Positions 1-5,228 of a stretch of 25,698 bases of DNA are shown here, piece by piece. Both the position numbers and the translations under genes were made by a program. The notes beneath the pieces were generated by a model. It had not been told where the DNA came from. It searched no databases and saw only the letters and a program-made list of their open reading frames with translations. This DNA is from UMGS902 sp045538895 (lineage in GTDB: Bacteria; Bacillota; Clostridia; Oscillospirales; CAG-272): NCBI GenBank assembly GCA_045538895.1, contig JAZQEH010000051.1, forward strand, positions 1 through 25,698, written 5' to 3'. Positions within the stretch are counted from its first letter, which is position 1, and the number at the start of each line of letters is the position of its first letter.

Positions 1-31
1 ATATTTAACACAGGTGTGTTCGCTTTGGAAC

Positions 32-85
32 TCCTCGCAAAATGGGTCCCATCCCATTTTGCCGCACAAAGTGCGGTCCCGAGGA
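32..85. other. Three-way-junction inverted-repeat element upstream of dapB
   Basis: An outer stem TCCTCG (32-37) / CGAGGA (80-85) encloses two adjacent perfect hairpins: CAAAATGGG (38-46) with CCCATTTTG (53-61), and CCGCAC (62-67) with GTGCGG (71-76). The result is a compact cloverleaf-like fold visible directly in the sequence. No known riboswitch consensus was recognised. It may be a leader structure or a short dispersed repeat. Bases 1-31 hold nothing I can interpret. Confidence 0.55.
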
Positions 86-106
86 TTTCGTTTTACTATT
101 TTTTTA

Positions 107-129
107 CCGCTGCAAGCAGCGGAATGGAG
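107..129 (+). promoter_or_regulatory. Hairpin abutting the dapB ribosome binding site
   Basis: CCGCTGC (107-113) and GCAGCGG (116-122) form a perfect 7-bp hairpin with a two-base AA gap, so the loop must open slightly. It ends four bases before GGAG (126-129), which lies eight bases before the ATG at 138. Its position suggests an effect on mRNA stability or initiation, which is inference. Confidence 0.4.
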
Positions 130-137
130 CTTATAAT

Positions 138-878
138 ATGAACATAATCTTAAACGGTGCAAACGGACGAATGGGTAAAGAAGTCCGTGCTGCTATTGAA
201 AAAAGCGGCGATATGGCAATTATAGCTGCCATCGACAAAAGTTTTGAGGTTTCTACGGCGATTCAGATGCCGAACTTCCCTGCCTATGATATCGGTGCCG
301 ATGTGATTATCGACTTTTCACATCACAGCGCAATAAGCGAAGTTGCCGAATATGCCACAAAGTGGGGCATTCCGGTTATTCTCTGCACTACAGGTCAAAC
401 AGAAGAAGAACTTGCAAAGGTTAATGACCTTGCTAAAAAAGTTCCCGTGTTTTTCTCTGCCAACATGTCTATAGGTGTTGCACTTCTCTGCGAGCTTGCC
501 AAAAAAAGTGCCGCAGTTTTCCCCGATGCCGACATTGAGATTATTGAAAAACATCACAGCGCAAAGCTCGATGCACCGAGCGGGACCGCACTTATGCTTG
601 CAAATGCAATAAAGAGCGTACGTGAGAACCTAACATTTATGCTTGGCAGAAGCGGCAGACGTGAGCGTGAAAAGAATGAAATCGGTATTCATGCTATCCG
701 TGCAGGCAGCATTGTCGGAGAGCATGAGATTATCGTGGCAACAAAAAATGAAATTATTACGCTTGCACACAGTGCTTTGAGCCGCAGTGTTTTTGCTGAC
801 GGTGCAATATGTGCCGCAAAATGGATCTGCGGCAAACCCGCAGGAATTTATACCATGCAGGATATGATTAAACAGTAG
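138..878 (+). CDS. dapB: 4-hydroxy-tetrahydrodipicolinate reductase
   Basis: Cytoplasmic DapB reduces 4-hydroxy-tetrahydrodipicolinate with NAD(P)H in the diaminopimelate/lysine pathway, supplying peptidoglycan and protein synthesis. The 246-residue product is typical in length. The Rossmann motif GANGRMG sits at residues 7-13. The family signature E-K-H-H-x-x-K is at about 137-143 (catalytic H139/H140 region and K143), followed by the substrate-binding SGT at 148-150. The ATG at 138 was chosen because it places the nucleotide-binding strand at the N-terminus as in the family and has GGAG eight bases upstream. The same frame is open back to 42, but that part only translates the leader hairpins. 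lysA starts seven bases after the stop, so the two form one operon in consecutive pathway steps. The rest of the pathway is not in the window. Confidence 0.96.
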   Translation: MNIILNGANGRMGKEVRAAIEKSGDMAIIAAIDKSFEVSTAIQMPNFPAYDIGADVIIDFSHHSAISEVAEYATKWGIPVILCTTGQTEEELAKVNDLAKKVPVFFSANMSIGVALLCELAKKSAAVFPDADIEIIEKHHSAKLDAPSGTALMLANAIKSVRENLTFMLGRSGRREREKNEIGIHAIRAGSIVGEHEIIVATKNEIITLAHSALSRSVFADGAICAAKWICGKPAGIYTMQDMIKQ

Positions 879-885
879 GTAGATT

Positions 886-2181
886 ATGTTATATTCAAAT
901 CTTTCGGTTAACGAAAAGGGGCATCTTGCCATAGCAGGTCTTGATGCTACCGAACTAATAAAAGAATACGGTTCACCGCTCATGGTGCTTGACGAAAACA
1001 GAGTCAGAGAACATTGCCGCACGTATGTTAATGCGGTTAAAAAATATCTGCCAAGCGGTTCAAAGCCGCTATATGCAGGTAAGGCTTTCTGCTTCAAGTC
1101 ACTTTACAGCATCATCGAAAGCGAGGGCATGGGTGCAGACGTTGTTTCGCCCGGTGAGCTTTACGTAGCAAATGCGGCAGGCTTCCCTCTTGAATTCGTT
1201 TATTTTCACGGCAACAACAAAACCGATTCCGATATTGCTTTCGGCATTGAAACGGGTATTGGACGTTTTGTTGCTGACAACCGTGAGGAGCTTGTTGCAA
1301 TCAATCGCATTGCGGGTGAAAACAAGATAAAGCAACGTGTTTTGCTTCGTCTTTCGCCCGGAATCGACCCGCATACCCATGCAAAAATCAGCACGGGTAG
1401 CGTGGACTCGAAATTCGGTACAGCTATTGAAACCGGACAGGCTATGGAACTGCTTGAATTTGCTTTGAGTCTTGAAAACGTTGAGGTTGAAGGCTTTCAC
1501 TGCCACGTAGGTTCACAGATTTTTGAGAGTGAGCCTTTCTGCGATGCGGCGGACATTATGCTTAAATTTGCAGCAGATGCAAAAGCGACTCTCGGTTTTA
1601 CTGCAAAGTATATAAACCTCGGCGGCGGATTTGGCGTAAGATACGTTGAGTCACATCCCGAAATTGACATTGATGCTAACATCAAGCTTATCGGCGAGCA
1701 TATAACCGCCGCTTGCAACAAATACGGCATTACACCGCCTGCAATTTTACTCGAACCGGGACGCAGCATTGTTGCAGACTGCTGCACTACCCTTTACACT
1801 GTGGGAAGTGTTAAAACAATTACTGGCTACAAGAGCTACGTTTCGATTGACGGCGGCATGACCGACAATCCACGATATGCACTTTACGGCTCGGAATACA
1901 CGGTTATCAACGCATCAAGACCAAACGAACAAGCCGACTTTGTTTGCACTGTTGCAGGCCGTTGCTGCGAAAGTGGCGACCTGATACAGGAAAACGTCGC
2001 TATTGCAAAACCCGAAAAAGGCGAAATTATTGCGGTGCTTTGCACGGGTGCATACAACTACTCAATGGCATCTAACTACAACCGCATTTGCCGCCCTGCC
2101 GTTGTAATTGTCAAAGACGGCGAAGTACGAATTGGCATAAGACGTGAAACATTTGAAGATTTGATAAGATATGATATGTAA
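886..2181 (+). CDS. lysA: Diaminopimelate decarboxylase
   Basis: LysA is a PLP-dependent fold-type III enzyme that decarboxylates meso-diaminopimelate to L-lysine, the last step of the pathway. The 431-residue product is of usual length. Visible motifs are PLYAGKAF with the PLP lysine K66, the GFHCHVGSQI segment at about 203-212, the glycine-rich phosphate-binding NLGGGFG near 244-250, LEPGRS near 289-294, and CESGD at 361-365, whose cysteine comes from the partner subunit to complete the active site of the dimer. A C-terminal GAYNYSMASNYN stretch is also typical. The start follows dapB by seven bases; the ribosome binding site is a weak AGGTAG across the dapB stop, consistent with translational coupling. 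An intrinsic terminator follows immediately, ending the dapB-lysA unit. Confidence 0.97.
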   Translation: MLYSNLSVNEKGHLAIAGLDATELIKEYGSPLMVLDENRVREHCRTYVNAVKKYLPSGSKPLYAGKAFCFKSLYSIIESEGMGADVVSPGELYVANAAGFPLEFVYFHGNNKTDSDIAFGIETGIGRFVADNREELVAINRIAGENKIKQRVLLRLSPGIDPHTHAKISTGSVDSKFGTAIETGQAMELLEFALSLENVEVEGFHCHVGSQIFESEPFCDAADIMLKFAADAKATLGFTAKYINLGGGFGVRYVESHPEIDIDANIKLIGEHITAACNKYGITPPAILLEPGRSIVADCCTTLYTVGSVKTITGYKSYVSIDGGMTDNPRYALYGSEYTVINASRPNEQADFVCTVAGRCCESGDLIQENVAIAKPEKGEIIAVLCTGAYNYSMASNYNRICRPAVVIVKDGEVRIGIRRETFEDLIRYDM

Positions 2182-2182
2182 C

Positions 2183-2208
2183 AAAAAAGAGCCTTACGGC
2201 TCTTTTTT
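2183..2208 (+). terminator. Intrinsic terminator of dapB-lysA
   Basis: AAAAAAGAGCC - TTAC - GGCTCTTTTTT forms a perfect 11-bp hairpin ending in U6, starting two bases after the lysA stop. It is symmetrical, so it may work on both strands. It differs by one base from the hairpin at 2449-2474. Confidence 0.9.
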
Positions 2209-2292
2209 CAGAGTGCTGACAAACACGTCAGACCGCAAGTAAGAATAAAAGCAAGGCTAATAAATAGAAATAATTTTGCACTTTGCGTAAAA

Positions 2293-2450
2293 ACAAAATG
2301 CGGCAATGGCTTTTTCAAGCCCTTGCCGTTACTTGCTTTTTGGGATTTTTGTCTCTGCCGTACACATGTACGCCGACGAAACAAAAATCCCAAAATCTGT
2401 CTGCGTTTCTCAGCCTCTGGTCAGCCTGATGACTTTGTCATCAGGCTGAA
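2293..2450 (+). repeat. Dispersed structured repeat, copy 1
   Basis: About 158 bp, matched in reverse complement by 25541-25698 at roughly nine of ten positions. It has three hairpins in order. A: CGGCAATGGCTT (2301-2312) with AAGCCCTTGCCG (2317-2328), one mismatch. B: perfect 13-bp arms at 2340-2352 and 2381-2393, enclosing a small GTAC-ACAT-GTAC stem. C: perfect 12-bp CAGCCTGATGAC (2422-2433) / GTCATCAGGCTG (2437-2448). It runs straight into the terminator at 2449. No credible coding frame is conserved between copies. The 84 bases before it (2209-2292) hold only a small CTGAC/GTCAG inverted repeat and no clear promoter. Confidence 0.8.
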
Positions 2451-2474
2451 AAAAGAGTCTTACGGCTCTTTTTT
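2449..2474 (-). terminator. Terminator overlapping the sdpI 3' end
   Basis: AAAAAAGAGTC - TTAC - GGCTCTTTTTT is a symmetrical hairpin with one G-T type mismatch and U6 in both directions. On the minus strand it ends sdpR-sdpI, and the last sdpI codons (N-N-K-K-E-P-stop) are encoded inside the stem. On the plus strand it directly follows hairpin C of the structured repeat. Confidence 0.85.
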
Positions 2475-3104
2475 GTTGTTTTTGTAATAAAAATACGAAT
2501 ACACAATGGGTACAATCACCATCACTGCAGTTACAGAAAGAAATATTATCCAAGCAAATTTCAAAAATGAGCATACCATAAGCACAATTCCGCACACCAC
2601 CCAAAGTATACCTGCAAAGCGATGTGTTGCGTTCCAGTTTCCTTCATCGTTAAGTGTCCACGGTACTTTGATACCGATGGTATAATTCTGGCGGCATTTG
2701 GGAAGATAGTTTCCTATCACAACGAATATAGCACCTATAAACAGCATCATTACCACTGTAACGTTTACGTCAAAGCCAAGTGCAACCGAATACATAAGCG
2801 TGCTTGTCAGCACGCAAAGCACGGGGCAAATCCACAGCACAAGTCCAAACGCTTTTTTTGATATATTTTTATGCTTTGGGTCGAGCGACGTTGCAAAAGC
2901 ACAAATCAAATGCACCGCAAGTATGAAAAGAGGCATAAAAAATACTGCGAACGGTTTTGAACTCCAGCCGTCTGCCGTGCCGTCGGGACCAAAGTGTGTA
3001 GGAACTCGCTCAGGCAGTTTATCCCAAAGAAGCAGACCTGCAAGTATTGGTAAAAGTATTATAAGTGATGAAATAATAATTTTAGGTAGATTTCTTTTAA
3101 TCAT
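2460..3104 (-). CDS. sdpI: SdpI-family membrane protein (DUF1648/SdpI)
   Basis: In Bacillus subtilis, SdpI is a membrane protein that gives immunity to the SDP killing peptide and sequesters the repressor SdpR when engaged. This 214-residue homologue begins with a lysine-rich end and a transmembrane segment at about 8-26. The DUF1648 signature follows, with LPERVPTHFGPDGTADGW near 30-47. Further hydrophobic helices lie at about 52-70, 89-110, 115-131, 164-182 and 185-205. The conserved N-Y-x-I-G-I-K-x-P-W-T-L segment of SdpI proteins is present near 140-151, before the last two helices. Its ATG overlaps the end of the regulator gene by eight bases, indicating coupled translation. No sdpC-like toxin gene is nearby, so immunity to an external peptide, or another envelope-stress role, is inference. 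Confidence 0.85.
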   Translation of the reverse strand: MIKRNLPKIIISSLIILLPILAGLLLWDKLPERVPTHFGPDGTADGWSSKPFAVFFMPLFILAVHLICAFATSLDPKHKNISKKAFGLVLWICPVLCVLTSTLMYSVALGFDVNVTVVMMLFIGAIFVVIGNYLPKCRQNYTIGIKVPWTLNDEGNWNATHRFAGILWVVCGIVLMVCSFLKFAWIIFLSVTAVMVIVPIVYSYFYYKNNKKEP

Positions 3105-3369
3105 TGTTTTCTCCTTTCAGTTCGCTTATCCAAAGCAAAATCTCTTCAAGCACAGACGTATTCAGTTCATAGTAGATATACTTTCCGTCACGGGTGTCAA
3201 ATATCAAGTCCGCCTCTTTCAACACCGACAAGTGACGTGAAACTGCCGCAGCACTTATATTAAAATGCTCGCATATCTCACCTGCCGACATTTTTCCGTG
3301 CTTTAACAGATTAAGAATCTCTCGCCGTGTTGAATCAGCAAGTGCCCGCATTGTATTTTGCAAGCCCAT
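3097..3369 (-). CDS. sdpR: ArsR/SdpR-family winged-helix autorepressor
   Basis: A 90-residue ArsR-type DNA-binding protein of the SdpR kind. It starts MGLQNTMRALADSTRR, which matches the ArsR alpha-1/alpha-2 pattern ALADSTRRxILxLL. A helix-turn-helix (S-A-G-E-I-C-E-H-F-N-I-S-A-A-A-V-S-R-H-L) is followed by the beta-wing DTRDGKYIYYEL. No metal-binding cysteine pair is seen in the recognition helix, so it is not an obvious metal sensor. The ATG at 3369 was preferred over one eight codons upstream because GGAGGTG lies five bases before it. A perfect palindrome and a consensus promoter precede it, and sdpI overlaps its 3' end. The layout equals the autoregulated sdpRI operon of Bacillus. The gene symbol rests on family and context, not on proven function. 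Confidence 0.85.
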   Translation of the reverse strand: MGLQNTMRALADSTRREILNLLKHGKMSAGEICEHFNISAAAVSRHLSVLKEADLIFDTRDGKYIYYELNTSVLEEILLWISELKGENND

Positions 3370-3389
3370 GCAGTCACCTCCGTCATTTA

Positions 3390-3413
3390 ACATTTAACTT
3401 AATTGTTAAATGT
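3390..3413. promoter_or_regulatory. Palindromic operator of sdpR-sdpI
   Basis: ACATTTAAC (3390-3398) and GTTAAATGT (3405-3413) form a perfect 9+9 inverted repeat with a six-base spacer. It sits immediately downstream of the -10 box and covers the expected transcription start, so a bound dimer would block initiation. SdpR is the natural candidate ligand (inference). A second CATTTAA half-site lies just downstream. Confidence 0.8.
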
Positions 3414-3442
3414 ATTATAGCATAGATTGTTTCATATGTCAA
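3414..3442 (-). promoter_or_regulatory. Sigma-A promoter of sdpR-sdpI
   Basis: Read on the minus strand, TTGACA (3442-3437), a 17-base spacer and TATAAT (3419-3414) give a full-consensus housekeeping promoter. Such a strong promoter abutting a palindrome fits tight repression that can be relieved. Confidence 0.88.
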
Positions 3443-3455
3443 GGGGGAAAGTTGT

Positions 3456-3630
3456 GGTAAATTAATTGTTTATGGTTGTAATAAAGGCTCCCTCAGATGA
3501 GGGAGCTGTCAGCGGAACGCTGACTGAGGGAGGGAAAAAGTAACAATTAGAAATGTTCCCTCCTTCCGTCGCCTTACGGCGCCACCTTCCTCGTCTGAGG
3601 AAGGCTTGTTAATGTAAACATTAATTTATC
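3456..3630. mobile_element. MITE-like imperfect inverted-repeat element
   Basis: The core 3486-3606 has long imperfect inverted ends: GGCTCCCTCAGATGAGGGAG on the left resembles the reverse complement of the right end, GCCTTCCTCAGACGAGGAAG. Internal hairpins are CTCCCTC/GAGGGAG (3488-3505), GTCAGCG/CGCTGAC (3508-3524), GGAGGGAA/TTCCCTCC (3529-3536/3556-3563) and CCTTCCTC/GAGGAAGG (3585-3604). An outer A/T-rich pair, 3456-3473 against 3614-3630, extends the symmetry. It has no open frame. I recall elements of this GAGGGAG/TGACTGAGGGAG type being common in gut Clostridia, but cannot confirm that here. Confidence 0.7.
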
Positions 3631-3651
3631 TGATTACTGCAAACACAAAAC

Positions 3652-3690
3652 GTACAAAAAGCATGCAAAGTTTTCGCTTTGCATGCTTTT
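3652..3690 (-). terminator. Intrinsic terminator of trpB
   Basis: AAAAGCATGCAAAG (3657-3670) and CTTTGCATGCTTTT (3677-3690) form a perfect 14-bp hairpin. Read on the minus strand the 3' arm ends in a run of U. It lies six bases beyond the trpB stop. Confidence 0.88.
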
Positions 3691-3695
3691 GTTTT

Positions 3696-4913
3696 TTATC
3701 TGATACCGTACTTTTCAATTACAAAGTCCATGTCCTTATCGCCTCTGCCGGAGAGGTTAATAAGAACCGAACCTTTACCCATCCTCTGTGCAAGCTTTAC
3801 ACCGTACGCAACAGCATGTGCGCTCTCGATTGCGGGGATAATACCCTCAAGACGGGAAAGTGCAAAGAACGCATCTATAGTCTGCTCATCGTTCACAACG
3901 TCATACTTTACTCTGCCAAGGTCACGAAGAAATGCGTGTTCAGGACCTGACGAGGGATAGTCAAGACCGCTTGCTACAGAGTAAACGGGAGCTGGATCGC
4001 CGTTTTCGTCCTTAAGCATAATTGAGTTGAAGCCGTGCATGATGCCCTCTGTACCGTATTTAAGGCTTGCCGCATGGTCACCGAGTTTTTCTCCTCTGCC
4101 GAGAGGCTCTACACCGTAAATATCAACCGGGTCATTGAGGAAGCCGGAGAAGAAGCCTGCCGCATTGGAACCGCCGCCTACGCATGCAACGATAGCATCG
4201 GGAAGCTCGCCTGTCATAGACACGAACTGCTCCCTTGCCTCAATACCTACAACGCTCTGGAAATCACGAACCATCATCGGGAACGGATGAGGACCAAGCA
4301 CCGAACCGATGCAATAAATTGCATCCTTATACTCCTTTGCATACGCCTCAAACGCAGCATCCACTGCTTCTTTAAGTGTTGCAAGGCCGTGTGTTACTTC
4401 AATTACGTTAGCACCGAGAATCTTCATTCTCGCTACGTTGGGAGCCTGCTTTTTAATGTCAACGGAACCCATGTAAATATCACACTGAAGTCCGAAATAT
4501 GCGGCTGCAGTTGCAAGTGCAACACCGTGCTGACCGGCACCTGTTTCGGCAATAACCTTTTTCTTGCCCATATATTTTGCAAGTAATGCCTCACCCATGC
4601 AGTGATTGAGCTTGTGAGCACCGGTATGGTTAAGATCCTCACGCTTTACATAAAGCTGAACGTTGCCGAGGGAGGAGGAAAGTCGCTCAAGGTGAGAAAT
4701 AGGCGTAGGTCTGCCCTGAAACTCCTTGCGAATTCTGCGAAGATCGCTTATAAACTTTCTCGACTTGCAGATAGTGAAATAAGCCTCGGTAATTTCATCC
4801 ATTGCCTTTTGAAGCTCGGGGCTTATAAACGAGCCGCCGTACTTACCGAAAAAGCCCGCTTCGTTTGGATAATTCTTAAAATAGGTGTCAAAATCAATTC
4901 CGTTGAAATTCAT
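3696..4913 (-). CDS. trpB: Tryptophan synthase beta chain
   Basis: TrpB condenses indole with L-serine to form tryptophan, using PLP. The 405-residue product matches the normal TrpB1 length. The N-terminal GKYGGSFISPEL segment is at about 24-34. HTGAHKLNH contains the PLP lysine K101, and ETGAGQHG begins with the catalytic glutamate E123. The phosphate-binding CVGGGSNAAG loop is near 243-252, and a late GLDYPSSGPEH segment is also typical. The ATG at 4913 has AGGAG seven bases upstream. No trpA or other trp gene is adjacent. The gene is a single-gene unit between a Trp T-box leader and a terminator, so its expression should rise when charged tRNA-Trp is scarce. Indole could come from a trpA elsewhere or from salvage, which the window cannot decide. 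Confidence 0.96.
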   Translation of the reverse strand: MNFNGIDFDTYFKNYPNEAGFFGKYGGSFISPELQKAMDEITEAYFTICKSRKFISDLRRIRKEFQGRPTPISHLERLSSSLGNVQLYVKREDLNHTGAHKLNHCMGEALLAKYMGKKKVIAETGAGQHGVALATAAAYFGLQCDIYMGSVDIKKQAPNVARMKILGANVIEVTHGLATLKEAVDAAFEAYAKEYKDAIYCIGSVLGPHPFPMMVRDFQSVVGIEAREQFVSMTGELPDAIVACVGGGSNAAGFFSGFLNDPVDIYGVEPLGRGEKLGDHAASLKYGTEGIMHGFNSIMLKDENGDPAPVYSVASGLDYPSSGPEHAFLRDLGRVKYDVVNDEQTIDAFFALSRLEGIIPAIESAHAVAYGVKLAQRMGKGSVLINLSGRGDKDMDFVIEKYGIR

Positions 4914-4937
4914 AACAGTTCTCCTTTAAATACAAAA

Positions 4938-5187
4938 ATCCTGTCCCATAAAAATGGGACAGGATAATAAAGCCTGCGGTGCCACCCAAATTCGTATCTG
5001 TGATACGCACTTAACGTGTACTGACATACACATGACGCTTTAACGGTCGCCTACCGTCGCCCCTACTTGATTCGGTTTGCCCTCATGAGTCCATTCACCA
5101 ATGCTTCATTACCGCAATCGCACCGTCTGCGGCTCTCTTGAAATGAAGTTGTATCGGCTACTATTCTCAATCATCGGTTTTTACTAT
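4938..5187 (-). promoter_or_regulatory. Tryptophan-specific T-box riboswitch leader
   Basis: On the minus strand the leader holds the canonical T-box TGGGTGGCACCGCA (4988-4975). It is followed by a terminator with arms ATCCTGTCCCAT / ATGGGACAGGAT (4965-4954 and 4949-4938) and a U-run. In the antiterminator, GGG and GCAGG of the T-box region can instead pair with CCTGT and CCC of the terminator 5' arm. Stem I shows AGTA on its 5' side and GAA-TGG-A on its 3' side, flanked by pairing TGAG/CTCA. The specifier TGG (5093-5091) reads Trp. The conserved linker resembling GGGCAAACCGAA...AGTAGG and a CGG/CCG stem III also fit. Uncharged tRNA-Trp should permit read-through into trpB. Confidence 0.95.
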
Positions 5188-5193
5188 ACCATC

Positions 5194-5222
5194 ATGCTAT
5201 CACAATAAAGTGACGTTGTCAA
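5194..5222 (-). promoter_or_regulatory. Promoter of the T-box-trpB unit
   Basis: On the minus strand TTGACA (5222-5217), a 17-base spacer and TAGCAT (5199-5194) preceded by TGA give a consensus -35 and an extended -10. It starts only six bases past the stop of the upstream surface-protein gene, for which no separate hairpin terminator is visible. Confidence 0.75.
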
Positions 5223-5228
5223 GTGTTT

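Noticed and set aside
42..137. In-frame N-terminal extension of dapB
   Set aside because: It only translates the hairpin leader and would place about 32 extra residues before the Rossmann motif; the ATG at 138 has a ribosome binding site and fits the family.
1..137. Lysine riboswitch upstream of dapB-lysA
   Set aside because: The fold is far too short and lacks the multi-helix lysine aptamer and a terminator before the gene.
2208..2393. Small protein encoded by the structured repeat
   Set aside because: The open frames in the two copies run in opposite directions relative to the element and give unrelated peptides.
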